Position numbers and translations under genes: made by a program. From the NCBI GenBank assembly GCA_020445565.1, contig JAGRGI010000062.1, forward strand, positions 16,952-80,951: 64,000 nt of DNA, given 5' to 3'. The notes below the pieces were generated by a model. That model had not been told where the DNA came from, searched no databases, and was given only the letters and a program-made list of their open reading frames with translations. Shown here one piece after another: positions 35,825 through 45,191 of the stretch (within the stretch, counting starts at the first letter, position 1; every line of letters starts with the position of its first letter). The DNA comes from Chromatiales bacterium. GTDB lineage: Bacteria; Pseudomonadota; Gammaproteobacteria; JAGRCI01.

Positions 35825-36145
35825 TCACCATTTATCCTCCCCTTCCACGTCCAGGCCCTTGCGGTGGGTGAGGTTTATCTGTTCCAGGAGATTGGCGAAC
35901 GGGATCTGCAACGCGTGCTTGCGCGCCAGAGACATAAAGGGCAGGTCCTCCCTGCCCCAGCCGTAGCTGCCGTCTTTCATCGATTCGTACAGGGCCTTGA
36001 GCCCGTCTTGCAGCGGATCGAGAAAAACCGGTGCGCTCTGGCGTCCCTGGACCTCGCGCTCCAGACAGGCGCGCAGATCCTCCGCCTCGAACAGGGCCTG
36101 GCGAACCAATTCCGCGTACGCTTCCGCGGTTTGAGGCCTTGTCAT
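35825..36145 (-). CDS. Conserved hypothetical small protein between prmB and aroC
   Basis: This is a 106-residue soluble acidic protein with no signal peptide or cysteines. Its ATG overlaps the prmB stop by four bases (ATGA), so it is very probably translated. The sequence begins MTRPQTAEAYAELVRQALFE and is largely helical, with a motif GSYGWGREDLPFMSLARKHA near the middle. I do not recognise a family. Its position suggests only co-expression with prmB and aroC. Confidence 0.75.
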   Translation of the reverse strand: MTRPQTAEAYAELVRQALFEAEDLRACLEREVQGRQSAPVFLDPLQDGLKALYESMKDGSYGWGREDLPFMSLARKHALQIPFANLLEQINLTHRKGLDVEGEDKW

Positions 36146-37047
36146 CGCAGGCCGTCCCGATGCTCACGCAATTGCGTGGCACTGAGCAGGAATACCCCCT
36201 CACCGCCGCGCTCGAATTCCAGCCAAAGGAAGGGAATCTCTGGGAAGGCGTCCTCCAGGGCGTCCTGGCTGGCCCCCACCTCGACGATGAGCAGGCCGTC
36301 TTCGCTAAGGTGTGTCTCGGCCTGCGCCAACAGGCGACGGACGATGTCCAGGCCATCTTCGCCGGCCTCCAGAGCCAGGGCCGGCTCCGCGCGGAACTCC
36401 GCCGGCCGGTCGTTCATCTCTTGTGTATCCACATAGGGTGGATTACTGACGATCAGATCGTAACGGTTATCGCCCAGGGCCGAGAACAGATCGGATTCGA
36501 TCGCCCGCACCCGCTCTGCCACGCCATGCTCCTGGATGTTTCGGCGAGCCACGTCCAACGCCTCGGCGGAGATGTCGACGGCATCCACCTGTACATGGCC
36601 GAAGGCGTGGGCACAGGCGATGGCGATACAGCCGCTACCGGTGCCGATGTCCAGGATGCGCGCCACCCGCTCCGGCTCCACGAAGGCCTCGAAGCGGGCC
36701 TCGATGAGCTCGCCGATGGGCGAGCGGGGAATCAGCACCCGTTCGTCCACATAAAAGGGCAAGCCGCAGAACCAGGCCTTGTTGACCAGATAAGGCACCG
36801 GTATGCGCTCGTTCGCCCTGCGCGCGATCAGACCGTGCAGGCGTTCGCGCTCTGCCTCGGTGAGCGCCGCCTCCAGGTAGATGGCGGGCAGTTCGAAGGG
36901 CAGATTCAATGCCTGCACGACCAGACCGTAGGACTCGTCCAGGGCGTTGTCGGTACCGTGCCCGTAGAAGAGCCCCTTTGCCTCGAACAAGCTGGCGCCC
37001 CATCGGACGAAATCGCGCAGGGTTTGCAAGGCTGGATCGGCGGGCAA
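36142..37047 (-). CDS. prmB: Ribosomal protein uL3 glutamine N5-methyltransferase
   Basis: PrmB methylates a glutamine of ribosomal protein uL3 with SAM. The product shows the PrmB-specific N-terminus (GLFYGHGTDNALDES), NERIPVPYLVNKAWFCG, PRSPIGEL, the SAM motif LDIGTGSGCIAIA and the catalytic NPPY motif (SNPPYVD). I prefer a TTG start at 37047 because AGGGAG lies six bases upstream and the resulting 301 residues match PrmB proteins I know. A GTG at 37122 overlaps the preceding stop (GTGA) but lacks a ribosome site and adds 25 unusual residues. It overlaps the downstream small gene by four bases. Confidence 0.93.
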   Translation of the reverse strand: MPADPALQTLRDFVRWGASLFEAKGLFYGHGTDNALDESYGLVVQALNLPFELPAIYLEAALTEAERERLHGLIARRANERIPVPYLVNKAWFCGLPFYVDERVLIPRSPIGELIEARFEAFVEPERVARILDIGTGSGCIAIACAHAFGHVQVDAVDISAEALDVARRNIQEHGVAERVRAIESDLFSALGDNRYDLIVSNPPYVDTQEMNDRPAEFRAEPALALEAGEDGLDIVRRLLAQAETHLSEDGLLIVEVGASQDALEDAFPEIPFLWLEFERGGEGVFLLSATQLREHRDGLR

Positions 37048-37118
37048 CGGCGGCTCCCTGGTAAAGGCGACAAAGAATGGGAATGATAAACGAGGCGACC
37101 GCACTAGCGAAACGCGAC

Positions 37119-37634
37119 TCACGGATAGCGAATGATAATGCCCTTGAGCTTATGTTCCTTCGCAATTGTATCGCGGATTCGGCCGAGTTTTTTCTGATCC
37201 AGCTCCGGCCCCACCCGAACGCGATACAGCTCTCCCTTGCTCCCCTGCACGGTCTCCATGAAGGTCGCATAGCCCTTCTTGCGCAGCTTGTCGCGCAGAC
37301 GCTCGGCATATTTCTCACTGGTGAAGCTTGCCACTTGCAAAACCCAGGCACTGAGTGCGATACCGGACTCCGGTTTGGTTTCGACAGAGGGCACGGCGGG
37401 CGGCGCGTCCAACTCGGCCACCGGGGCAGGTTCTGGCATGGGTGGCGGTGGTTCGGGGGCAGCCACGGGTTCCAGTGCCTGCTCGAAGTAAGCGGGTCTC
37501 TCGGGAATGGGCATGCGCTCAATGTCGGGCGCATGGGCGGTTTGCGGCGCCCTCAAGAGCATGGGCAGAAAGATCACCGCCAAGGCGAGCAACACAGCGG
37601 CCCCCACCAGGCGATGCTTCAATCGTAAATCCAC
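37119..37634 (-). CDS. SPOR-domain membrane protein, DedD-like
   Basis: This is a 171-residue protein with a GTG start at 37634, preceded by GAGGAG at five bases; the longer frame upstream overlaps folC. A short cytoplasmic N-terminus (VDLRLKHRLVG) precedes one transmembrane helix (AAVLLALAVIFLPMLL). A proline-rich periplasmic linker follows, and then a C-terminal SPOR domain from about residue 100 (WVLQVASFTSEKYAERLRDKL...YRVRVGPEL). SPOR domains bind denuded septal peptidoglycan. The position ten bases after folC matches dedD in the common accD-folC-dedD order. cvpA and purF, which usually follow, are absent here. A role in cell division is family knowledge. Confidence 0.87.
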   Translation of the reverse strand: MDLRLKHRLVGAAVLLALAVIFLPMLLRAPQTAHAPDIERMPIPERPAYFEQALEPVAAPEPPPPMPEPAPVAELDAPPAVPSVETKPESGIALSAWVLQVASFTSEKYAERLRDKLRKKGYATFMETVQGSKGELYRVRVGPELDQKKLGRIRDTIAKEHKLKGIIIRYP

Positions 37635-37644
37635 ACCAACTCCT

Positions 37645-38910
37645 CTACTCGGGCAACAATCCGGCCACCAGATAGAACGAACCGAACACGACGATGCGAT
37701 CGCCGGGTCTGGCGGCGGACCGGGCCAATTGCAACGCGCGGCCGCCCGTGCCGGCCACTTGGATGTCTGCATCCGGCAACCGCGCCCGCAGCCTATCGCC
37801 CAGTTGCTCAGCGGTCAGACCCCTGGGACTCTCAGTGGTGTCCGCCAGAAACCAGGCATCGAACAGCTCGGCCAGATGTCCGAGGATACCCGCAAGATCC
37901 TTGTCACCCAACAGGCCAAACACCGCCAGCGTGCGTCCAGCCGCCGGTTGCGCACACAGGTTGCCCGCCAGGGAGGCCGCCGCGTGGGGGTTGTGGGCGA
38001 CATCGAAGATCACCGTCACCTCGCCGGGCAACACCTGAAACCTGGCACTGAGACGGACTGCCCGCAAACCCGACGCCAGCGCCGGCTCATCCACTATCAG
38101 CCTGTCCCGCAGACAATCGAGTACCGCAATCACGCCAGCGGCATTCTGGTACTGGAAGTCGCCGGAGAGCGCGGGAGCCGGCAGCCCGGCATACTCCCCC
38201 CCCGACGACCACCAGCGCCAACAGCCGTCAGCCTGGACACTCCACTGGTAGTCCCGGCCCGCGATACGCAATCGCGCGCCCTTTTCCGCGGCGGTTTGCA
38301 GGAGACCGTCCGGCGGCACGGGATCGCCGCAAACGTTACAGGCAGATTCACGGTAGATACCCGCCTTCTCCCTGCCGATGGCGTCACGGTCGGAACCCAG
38401 AATCCTTGCATGGTCGATATCCACGGTGGTCACCAGGGCGGCGTGAGGATCCACCGCGTTGACGGCATCCAGTCGCCCGCCCAACCCCACTTCCAACACC
38501 ATCACATCCACGCCCCGGCCACGAAACAGCTCCAGGGCGGCGACGGTGCCGTATTCGAAGTAGGTCAATTGCAACTCGCCGCGATGGCTTTCGATCCTTT
38601 CGAAGGTGTCGACCAGCGTTTGATCGTCGGCATCGACCCCATCGATGCGGATGCGCTCGTTGTAGCGTTTCAAATGCGGCGAGGTATAACAGCCGACGGA
38701 ATACCCGGCGGCACGGAGAATGGCCTCCAGCAGTGCGACACTGGAACCCTTGCCATTGGTGCCACCGACAGTGACGACCGTGCAGCCCTCCGGCACCCGC
38801 CATTGCAGGCGTTCAAGGATCTCGACAACGCGTTCCAGGCGCAGATCGATGGCGCTGGGATGGATACGCTCCTGCCAGGCCAGCCACTCGGCCAGCGTGC
38901 GTCGGGGCAT
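37645..38910 (-). CDS. folC: Bifunctional folylpolyglutamate synthase/dihydrofolate synthase
   Basis: FolC adds glutamate to dihydropteroate and to folates in the cytoplasm. The 421-residue product has the Mur-ligase-like P-loop TVGGTNGKGSSVA, the motif YTSPHLKRYNERIRIDG, EVGLGGRLDAVN and the conserved DHARILGSDRDAIGREKAGI segment with the lysine that is carbamylated in related ligases. The C-terminal domain contains FDVAHNPHAA and VFGLLGDKD. The start ATG at 38910 lies 43 bases after accD. The order accD-folC is a conserved gammaproteobacterial pair. Confidence 0.97.
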   Translation of the reverse strand: MPRRTLAEWLAWQERIHPSAIDLRLERVVEILERLQWRVPEGCTVVTVGGTNGKGSSVALLEAILRAAGYSVGCYTSPHLKRYNERIRIDGVDADDQTLVDTFERIESHRGELQLTYFEYGTVAALELFRGRGVDVMVLEVGLGGRLDAVNAVDPHAALVTTVDIDHARILGSDRDAIGREKAGIYRESACNVCGDPVPPDGLLQTAAEKGARLRIAGRDYQWSVQADGCWRWWSSGGEYAGLPAPALSGDFQYQNAAGVIAVLDCLRDRLIVDEPALASGLRAVRLSARFQVLPGEVTVIFDVAHNPHAAASLAGNLCAQPAAGRTLAVFGLLGDKDLAGILGHLAELFDAWFLADTTESPRGLTAEQLGDRLRARLPDADIQVAGTGGRALQLARSAARPGDRIVVFGSFYLVAGLLPE

Positions 38911-38953
38911 GATTACAGTTCCGTCCTATGGCGGCTCGACACCGCCTTGGATC

Positions 38954-39814
38954 TCAGACAGGCGGACGATGGCCGAACATGGCCAGCAGCGAAGCCACCC
39001 GGTCGCGCAGTTCGCGGCGGTCGACGATCATGTCGACGGCGCCGTGTTCGAGCAGGAACTCGCTGCGCTGAAAGCCCTCCGGCAGTTTCTCGCGCACCGT
39101 TTGTTCGATGACCCTGGGACCGGCGAAGCCGATCAGGGCACCGGGTTCGGCAATGTTGACGTCGCCCAGCATGGCCAGGCTGGCGGAAACACCGCCCATG
39201 GTGGGATCGGTCATGATGGAGATGAAGGGCACGCCCTTGTCCGCCAGCCGTGCCAGTGCGGCACTGGTCTTGGCCATCTGCATGAGGGAGAAAAGCGCCT
39301 CTTGCATTCGCGCGCCGCCGCTGGCGGAGAAGCACACCAGGGGAATACCTTCCTTCAAACACAGGTCCGCCGCCTGGACGAAGCGCTCGCCCACCACGGC
39401 GCCCATGGAGCCGCCCATGAAACGAAACTCGAAGGCCACGGCCACCAGAGGCATTCCCTTCAGGGAGCCGCGCACCGCCACCAGGGCGTCTTTTTCCTGC
39501 GTGGCCTTTTGCGCCTGACTGATGCGATCCTTGTATTTCTTGGAATCCTTGAATTTGAGCACGTCGTTGGGCTCCAGGTCGGAGCCGATCTCCTGCCGCT
39601 CCCCGGCATCGAGAAAGCTGTCCAGGCGCCGGCGGGCGTCCATGCGCATATGGTGCTCGCACTTGGGGCAGACATCCATGTTTCTGTCCTGCTCGGCACG
39701 GAACAGAATGGCGTTGCATTTGGGGCACTTTATCCACAGGCCCTCGGGCACCGCGCCCTTACCGGTTCCGTCGGTACGGATACGGCTGGGCATCAATTTT
39801 TCGAACCAGCTCAC
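38954..39814 (-). CDS. accD: Acetyl-CoA carboxylase carboxyltransferase subunit beta
   Basis: AccD with AccA transfers the carboxyl group from carboxybiotin to acetyl-CoA, giving malonyl-CoA for fatty-acid synthesis. The 286-residue product begins [12 protein letters not shown] and has the four-cysteine zinc ribbon (CPKC at about residue 34 and CPKC about 20 residues later). The crotonase-like carboxyltransferase core shows [34 protein letters not shown] and [17 protein letters not shown]. It starts four bases after the trpA stop and lies before folC, a usual context. Confidence 0.98.
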   Translation of the reverse strand: MSWFEKLMPSRIRTDGTGKGAVPEGLWIKCPKCNAILFRAEQDRNMDVCPKCEHHMRMDARRRLDSFLDAGERQEIGSDLEPNDVLKFKDSKKYKDRISQAQKATQEKDALVAVRGSLKGMPLVAVAFEFRFMGGSMGAVVGERFVQAADLCLKEGIPLVCFSASGGARMQEALFSLMQMAKTSAALARLADKGVPFISIMTDPTMGGVSASLAMLGDVNIAEPGALIGFAGPRVIEQTVREKLPEGFQRSEFLLEHGAVDMIVDRRELRDRVASLLAMFGHRPPV

Positions 39815-39818
39815 GGGA

Positions 39819-40646
39819 TCATCCCCCTGCGAAGTCCATACCGCTGCGCATGTCGCGCAGCAGTTGATATACCGTGGCGTCGAGGCGGGACGGATTCCAA
39901 CCCTCGCTCGCCAATTGTTCGATCAGGCGTACCAGGGCGCTGCCGACGATGACCGCATCGGCGATGCGCGACACACGCGTGGCGGCAGCGGCGTCACTGA
40001 TACCGAAGCCGACGCCGATGGGCAGGCTGGTGAGGGCACGAATCGCCGCCAGACGCGCGGCCACCTCGTCCACATCCAGATTCTTCGCCCCGGTCACGCC
40101 CTTGAGGGAAACGTAGTACACAAAGCCGCTGGCCGCCTTGGCCACCGCCTGGATTCGGTCCGCCGTGCTGGTGGGGGCCAACAGAAAAACGGTATCGACC
40201 TTGTGGCCACGCGCGGCCTTCAGCCATTCGTCGGCCTCTTCCGGCGGCATGTCCACCAGCAGTGCGCCGTCCACGCCGGCTTGCGCGCAGGCAGCGGCGA
40301 AGGGCTCGTAGCCCATGACCTCCACCGGATTGAGGTACCCCATCAGGACCACGCCGGTATGGGGGTCGCGCTCGCGAAACTTACGGACCATGTCGAGCAC
40401 GTCATGAAGGCTGACACCGTGCGCCAGAGCGCGCTCGGAGGCACGCTGGATCACCGGACCATCGGCCATTGGGTCGGAGAACGGCACCCCCAGTTCGATG
40501 ATGTCCGCACCCGCGGCCACCAGGCCGTGCATCAGGTCCACGGTGGCATCGGGCTGGGGGTCGCCGGCGGTGATGAAGGGAATCAGGGCCGTGCGACCCT
40601 GAATCTTGAGTTCGTCGAACTTGGCGGCTATACGGCTCACTGACAC
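39819..40646 (-). CDS. trpA: Tryptophan synthase alpha subunit
   Basis: TrpA cleaves indole-3-glycerol phosphate to indole, which is channelled to TrpB. The 275-residue product has the catalytic Glu in [18 protein letters not shown] and the catalytic Asp in [11 protein letters not shown]. The phosphate-binding end [12 protein letters not shown] and the motif [11 protein letters not shown] are present. It lies 11 bases after trpB and four bases before accD, so the trp genes appear co-transcribed with lipid and folate genes. The start ATG at 40646 gives the common MSRIAAKF-type N-terminus. Confidence 0.98.
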   Translation of the reverse strand: MSVSRIAAKFDELKIQGRTALIPFITAGDPQPDATVDLMHGLVAAGADIIELGVPFSDPMADGPVIQRASERALAHGVSLHDVLDMVRKFRERDPHTGVVLMGYLNPVEVMGYEPFAAACAQAGVDGALLVDMPPEEADEWLKAARGHKVDTVFLLAPTSTADRIQAVAKAASGFVYYVSLKGVTGAKNLDVDEVAARLAAIRALTSLPIGVGFGISDAAAATRVSRIADAVIVGSALVRLIEQLASEGWNPSRLDATVYQLLRDMRSGMDFAGG

Positions 40647-40657
40647 TCCCCCCGGCT

Positions 40658-41887
40658 TTAAATCAGCCGGATGCCCTCGCGGGTGGCGATCGTGTTGATG
40701 TCTTTATCGCCCCGACCGGAAAGGTTGACGATGATGGACTGGTCCGAACGCATGGTCCGCGCCAGCTTGGCGGCATAGGCCAGGGCGTGACTGGATTCCA
40801 AGGCGGGAATGATGCCTTCGACACGGCACAGCTCATGAAAAGCGGCCATGGCCTCATCGTCGGTAATGGCGTCGTAGTTCACCCGGCCCACGTCCTTGAG
40901 CCAGGCGTGCTCGGGGCCGACGCCGGGATAGTCCAGACCGGCGGAGATCGAATGGGTCTCGATGATCTGGCCGTTGGGGTCTTCCATCAGGTAGGTGCGG
41001 TTGCCGTGCAACACACCGGGCCGACCGGCGGTGAGCGGGGCGGCGTGCTGGCCGGTTTCGATACCCGAACCGGCGGCCTCGACACCGTACATGGCCACCC
41101 CCGCATCGTCCAGGAAGGGGTGGAACAAGCCGATGGCATTGGAACCACCGCCCACACAGGCCACCAGGGCGTCGGGCAGACGGCCGGTGTGCTGCTGGAT
41201 CTGCTCGCGGGCCTCACGGCCGATGACCGCCTGGAAATCACGAACCAGGGCCGGATAGGGATGGGGGCCGGCAACCGTACCGATGATATAAAAGGTATTG
41301 TCGACATTGGTGACCCAATCCCGCATGGCCTCGTTGAGGGCATCCTTGAGGGTCTTGGAGCCGGACTCCACGCCGATGACCTCGGCACCGAGCAGGCGCA
41401 TTCGATACACATTGGGGGCCTGGCGTTTGATGTCCTCCGAGCCCATGTAGACCACGCAGTCCATCCCCAGACGGGCAGCAACGGTGGCACTGGCGACGCC
41501 ATGCTGGCCGGCGCCGGTCTCGGCGATGACGCGGGTCTTGCCCATGCGTTTGGCGAGCAGGGCCTGACCGACGGTGTTGTTCACCTTGTGGGCGCCGGTG
41601 TGGTTCAGATCCTCGCGCTTGAGAAACACCTGTGCCCCGCCCCATTTCGCGGTCAGGCGTTCGGCGTGATACAGCGGCGAGGGCCGGCCCACATAATAAG
41701 CAAGGTCCTTGTCCAACTCGGCCAAAAATTCAGGGTCCTTCATGTAGCGCTCATAGGCCAGACGCAGTTCCTCCAGAGGCTCCATCAGGGTCTCGGCCAC
41801 GAAACGCCCGCCAAAGATGCCGAAATGACCCCGGGCATCCGGTTGGGTGCGGTATCCGCCGGCGGTTAGCGAATTGTCATCAGCCAT
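40658..41887 (-). CDS. trpB: Tryptophan synthase beta subunit
   Basis: TrpB condenses indole and serine with pyridoxal phosphate to give tryptophan. The 409-residue product shows the PLP lysine motif HTGAHKVNN, the GAGQHGVA motif, the phosphate-binding [10 protein letters not shown] and the C-terminal LSGRGDKD. Its ATG at 41887 lies eight bases inside the end of trpF, so the two are translationally linked. It is followed by trpA after 11 bases. The length is normal for TrpB1-type enzymes. Confidence 0.98.
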   Translation of the reverse strand: MADDNSLTAGGYRTQPDARGHFGIFGGRFVAETLMEPLEELRLAYERYMKDPEFLAELDKDLAYYVGRPSPLYHAERLTAKWGGAQVFLKREDLNHTGAHKVNNTVGQALLAKRMGKTRVIAETGAGQHGVASATVAARLGMDCVVYMGSEDIKRQAPNVYRMRLLGAEVIGVESGSKTLKDALNEAMRDWVTNVDNTFYIIGTVAGPHPYPALVRDFQAVIGREAREQIQQHTGRLPDALVACVGGGSNAIGLFHPFLDDAGVAMYGVEAAGSGIETGQHAAPLTAGRPGVLHGNRTYLMEDPNGQIIETHSISAGLDYPGVGPEHAWLKDVGRVNYDAITDDEAMAAFHELCRVEGIIPALESSHALAYAAKLARTMRSDQSIIVNLSGRGDKDINTIATREGIRLI

Positions 41888-42497
41888 GCTTTACACCTCG
41901 GAAAAATGCTTGCAGCCGTTGATGATCCTTGACGCCCTTGGCGGCCTCCACACCGCCGCTGACATCCACGCCGTAAGGTTGCACCTGACGGATCGCCGCA
42001 TTAACGTTGTCTGCGTCCAATCCCCCGGCCAGGATCAAGGGCCGGTCGAAATCGGCGGGTATCCGCCCCCAATCGAAGGACTGACCGGTACCTCCCGGCA
42101 CCCCTGCGACGTAGGCGTCCAACAGAAATCCGGCGGCATCGGGGTAGGCGGCGGTAAACCCCGGCAGGTCCAAACCGGGCCGCATGCGCACGGCCTTGAT
42201 ATAGGGTAGCCCGTAGCTACCGCAATCGGCGGGACATTCATCGCCATGGAATTGCAGCAAGCCCAGGGGAACACGGGCCAGCACCGCCTCGATCCCGGCC
42301 CGCGGCGCGTCCACGAACAAACCCACCGCCGTCACGAACGGGGGCAGGCCCTGCACGATCTCCCGTGCCCGCTCAACATCCACGGCGCGAGGGCTGCGGG
42401 CATAGAACACCAGACCGATGGCATCCGCCCCCAGGTGTGCGGCGGCCAGAGCGTCCTCCAGACGCGTGATACCACAAATCTTGACTCGGGTGCGCAT
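41880..42497 (-). CDS. trpF: Phosphoribosylanthranilate isomerase
   Basis: TrpF isomerizes phosphoribosylanthranilate in tryptophan synthesis. The 205-residue product begins [19 protein letters not shown], with the catalytic Cys in KICGIT, and continues with [35 protein letters not shown] and GVDVSGGVE. The ATG at 42497 is chosen because it opens exactly at the conserved N-terminus; an in-frame ATG 27 bases upstream adds nine unconserved residues. It overlaps trpB by eight bases. trpF is the first gene of the trp-nfi block, and about 120 bases separate it from the upstream VOC gene. Confidence 0.97.
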   Translation of the reverse strand: MRTRVKICGITRLEDALAAAHLGADAIGLVFYARSPRAVDVERAREIVQGLPPFVTAVGLFVDAPRAGIEAVLARVPLGLLQFHGDECPADCGSYGLPYIKAVRMRPGLDLPGFTAAYPDAAGFLLDAYVAGVPGGTGQSFDWGRIPADFDRPLILAGGLDADNVNAAIRQVQPYGVDVSGGVEAAKGVKDHQRLQAFFRGVKHG

Positions 42498-42592
42498 ACC
42501 AATCGCCTGAAAACGCGTAAGCATATCAAATTCCGGGCCGCCGCGGTCGCATTTGCGAGTGGTGCGTCGTCAGCGTCCGGGTGCGGTTCAGC

Positions 42593-42613
42593 AAAAAGCC
42601 TTATCCGTTAGGC
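42593..42613 (-). terminator. Possible terminator after the VOC gene
   Basis: On the minus strand GCCT-8 nt-AGGC is followed at once by TTTTT, four bases after the VOC stop codon. The stem is only four base pairs, so termination would be weak. It would separate the VOC/methyltransferase genes from the trp block. Confidence 0.35.
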
Positions 42614-42616
42614 CCG

Positions 42617-43033
42617 TCATGCAGCGTCATCACTCGGACCGACCCAGAAGAAAGGATTGTAAGCCACCTCCCAAAGATGCCCATCCGGGTCCTTGAAGTA
42701 GCCGACATAACCGCCCCAAAAGGCCTTGTGAGGAGCTTTGACCAGCGTCCCTCCGGCCGATACGGCTTGGGCGACGAGTTCGTCCGCTTGGCCTTCGGAA
42801 CCGACGTTGTGGGCCAGCGAAAAGCCCTCGAAGCCCTGCCCTTGCGGTGACAACCCGGCATCCCGGGCCAGATCGTCGCGTCCATAGAGACCGAGCCAGG
42901 TGCCGTTTAGGGTAAAAAAAGCCACCTCGGGCGGGGAATCCATTCGCGGCAGGCCCAAACCCTTCTCGTAAAACTTTATCGCCACTGCGAGGTCACGGAC
43001 GGCCAGGGTGACCATGCTGATTCTTGCTTTCAT
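42617..43033 (-). CDS. VOC (glyoxalase/bleomycin-resistance fold) family protein
   Basis: This 138-residue protein has the paired beta-alpha-beta-beta-beta modules of the vicinal oxygen chelate fold: ISMVTLAVRDLAVAIKFYEKGLGL at the start, split by a middle segment, and YVGYFKDPDGHLWEVAYNPFF at the end, with the usual DPDGH..E metal-side motif. It starts 15 bases after the methyltransferase gene, so the two may be co-expressed. The family covers glyoxalases, dioxygenases and resistance proteins, and nothing in the sequence fixes a substrate. Confidence 0.88.
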   Translation of the reverse strand: MKARISMVTLAVRDLAVAIKFYEKGLGLPRMDSPPEVAFFTLNGTWLGLYGRDDLARDAGLSPQGQGFEGFSLAHNVGSEGQADELVAQAVSAGGTLVKAPHKAFWGGYVGYFKDPDGHLWEVAYNPFFWVGPSDDAA

Positions 43034-43048
43034 CGGCGCCCGCCCGCG

Positions 43049-43729
43049 CTAGTGTTTCACGAACCGCAAAAAGTAGTTGCCTCGCAGCAGGGGTGAATCG
43101 TCCTGTAATCGGAAATTCTGTGCTTCCACCTCTTTCACCACCATCTCACGGCCGGCCCGCACATGGGACATGACCCAGGACGTACTCACCCCTTCGCGGC
43201 GGCGAAAATCGATGATCACCAGCTGGCCGCCAGGACGGAGTGCCCGGTGGATTGAACGCAGTGTGTCCGCGGGGTATTCGAAGTGATGGTAGGTGTCACA
43301 GACGAACACCAAGTCCACCGAAGCGTCCTGCAGCTGCACGGACCGGGGATCGTTGACGACACCAACGACTTGCGACAAGCCCTCCTTGGCGGCTCGCTCC
43401 ACCACCTTGTCGACGAAGGTCCGGCTGATATCGACGGCATAGACCTTGCCTTTGTCCCCGACCACGCGGGCGAACAACAAAGTAAACAGGCCGGTTCCGG
43501 CTCCCACGTCGGCAACGCGTTCGCCGCTCTTGAGGTCAAGGGCCTGAACGATATCGAAACGACGATCGAAGACCTCTCTGCCGGGGCGCTCGAAAACCGA
43601 TCGCCAGCGATCATAGTCCGGGTTTTCATAATTGCGATTCACACCGGGCCGGACGCTCTCGGCCTGAGCGAGTGCGAGACCCGGCGCCAAACACAGCGCC
43701 AGCGCAAAAAACCTTAGCCATGGAGACAC
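43049..43729 (-). CDS. Class I SAM-dependent methyltransferase with signal peptide
   Basis: This is a protein of about 226 residues. It begins with a clear signal peptide (VSPWLRFFALALCLAPGLALAQ-AE), unusual for an enzyme that needs cytoplasmic SAM. The Rossmann core has the SAM motif VADVGAGTGLFTLLFA, an acidic residue after strand 2 (VYAVDIS), VCDTYHHFEYP, and LRPGGQLVIIDFRR. Two GTG codons (43732, 43729) precede the signal; the second has better spacing from GGAGGAG. It lies upstream of the VOC gene and downstream of der. The substrate is unknown. Related exported methyltransferase-fold proteins exist, but I do not know one with a proven function. Confidence 0.85.
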   Translation of the reverse strand: MSPWLRFFALALCLAPGLALAQAESVRPGVNRNYENPDYDRWRSVFERPGREVFDRRFDIVQALDLKSGERVADVGAGTGLFTLLFARVVGDKGKVYAVDISRTFVDKVVERAAKEGLSQVVGVVNDPRSVQLQDASVDLVFVCDTYHHFEYPADTLRSIHRALRPGGQLVIIDFRRREGVSTSWVMSHVRAGREMVVKEVEAQNFRLQDDSPLLRGNYFLRFVKH

Positions 43730-43766
43730 CACCTCCTCCCCGCCGAGACTGCCCGACTGTTTTACC

Positions 43767-45170
43767 CTAGCGACCCTTGCGTGTCGTGAACTTCACCAGA
43801 CGCTTGCGCTTGGCAATTTGACGCTGGGTAAGGGTGTTTCGTTTCCCTTGATAGGGGTTGTCGCCGGTACGGAATTCCACGAATAGCGGCGTGCCCTTGA
43901 GGCTCAATTCCTTTTGAAAGGTATTGGTGAGGTAACGCTTATAGGCGGCCGGCAGCGCATCGGTCTGGTTGCCGTGGATGATGATGCGGGGCGGATTCTT
44001 TCCACCCTGGTGGGCATAACGCAGTTTGATTCGCCTGCCTTTCACCAAGGGCGGTTGATGGGCGTGGACCGCCGCTTCCAGGATAGCGGTCAGCTTGGGC
44101 GTAGCCATATCCCGCGTGGCGGATTTGAACGCCTCCACCACCGAATCGTACAGCTCCCCCACGCCGCTGCCGTGCAGGGCGGAGATGTAGTGCATTCTCG
44201 CGAAATCGAGAAACGGCAGTCGCCGGTGGACTTGTTCCCGGATTTGCTCGCGTTGGTAGCTGTCCAGACCGTCCCATTTATTCACCGCCAGCACCAGGGC
44301 GCGTCCACGCTCGGTGACCAGACCGAGCAGGTTGGCGTCCTGTTCGGAAATCTCCTGTCGCGCATCGAACAGGAACACCACCACATGAGCCCGCTCGATG
44401 GCGTCCAGGGTCTTGATGACACTGAATTTTTCGATGGAATCCTTGACCCTGGCCCGACGCCGTACGCCAGCGGTATCGATCAGGGTATAGCGCTGACCGT
44501 CGCGCTCGAAGGGAATGAAGACGCTGTCGCGGGTGGTGCCGGGCATATCGAACACCAGAACCCGCTCCTCGCCGAGGATGCGGTTGATGAGAGTGGATTT
44601 GCCCACGTTGGGACGGCCGACGACAGCGACGCGAATCCGGTCCGGGTCTTCTTCGAGGGGGTTTCCTTCATCCTCTTGCGGCGGCAAGGCGTTTAAAATC
44701 TCTTCCATGAGGTTGACCACGCCGCGCCCGTGGGCCGCAGAGATGGGGTGAGGCTCTCCCAGGCCCAGGGCATGGAAGTCCGCCGCCACCATATCCGCAT
44801 CGCGGCCGTCGGTCTTATTCACGGCCAGATAGACCGGCTTGCCCAGCCGGCGCAGTCGCAGGGCGATTTCTTCGTCACCGGGATTGCGACCGTCCAGAGC
44901 ATCCACAAGGAACACCAATACGTCGGCCTCCGCCAGGGCCGCCTCCACCTGGCGCACCATCAGGGCCTCGATACCCTCCAGGGCGCCGCTCAGGCCGCCG
45001 GTGTCCACCACGATGTAGGATCGGTCATCCAACTGACCGAGGCCGTATTGGCGATCGCGGGTAAGGCCCGGCTGGTCGGCAACAAGGGCGTCACGGCTGC
45101 GGGTAAGCCGATTGAACAGGGTGGATTTGCCCACATTGGGACGTCCCACCAACGCGATCACGGGTAGCAC
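43767..45170 (-). CDS. der: Ribosome-associated GTPase Der (EngA)
   Basis: Der is the double GTPase required for 50S subunit maturation. The 467-residue product has two G domains, each starting with GRPNVGKST (about residues 8 and 187). The first has DTGGL and NKTDG, the second [11 protein letters not shown] and NKWDG. A KH-like C-terminal domain ([19 protein letters not shown]) ends in a basic tail. The start is a GTG at 45170. It follows bamB after 21 bases, the conserved hisS-yfgM-bamB-der order, and appears to end this operon. Confidence 0.98.
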   Translation of the reverse strand: MLPVIALVGRPNVGKSTLFNRLTRSRDALVADQPGLTRDRQYGLGQLDDRSYIVVDTGGLSGALEGIEALMVRQVEAALAEADVLVFLVDALDGRNPGDEEIALRLRRLGKPVYLAVNKTDGRDADMVAADFHALGLGEPHPISAAHGRGVVNLMEEILNALPPQEDEGNPLEEDPDRIRVAVVGRPNVGKSTLINRILGEERVLVFDMPGTTRDSVFIPFERDGQRYTLIDTAGVRRRARVKDSIEKFSVIKTLDAIERAHVVVFLFDARQEISEQDANLLGLVTERGRALVLAVNKWDGLDSYQREQIREQVHRRLPFLDFARMHYISALHGSGVGELYDSVVEAFKSATRDMATPKLTAILEAAVHAHQPPLVKGRRIKLRYAHQGGKNPPRIIIHGNQTDALPAAYKRYLTNTFQKELSLKGTPLFVEFRTGDNPYQGKRNTLTQRQIAKRKRLVKFTTRKGR

Positions 45171-45191
45171 AATCGCCGACTCCGCTTGCCC

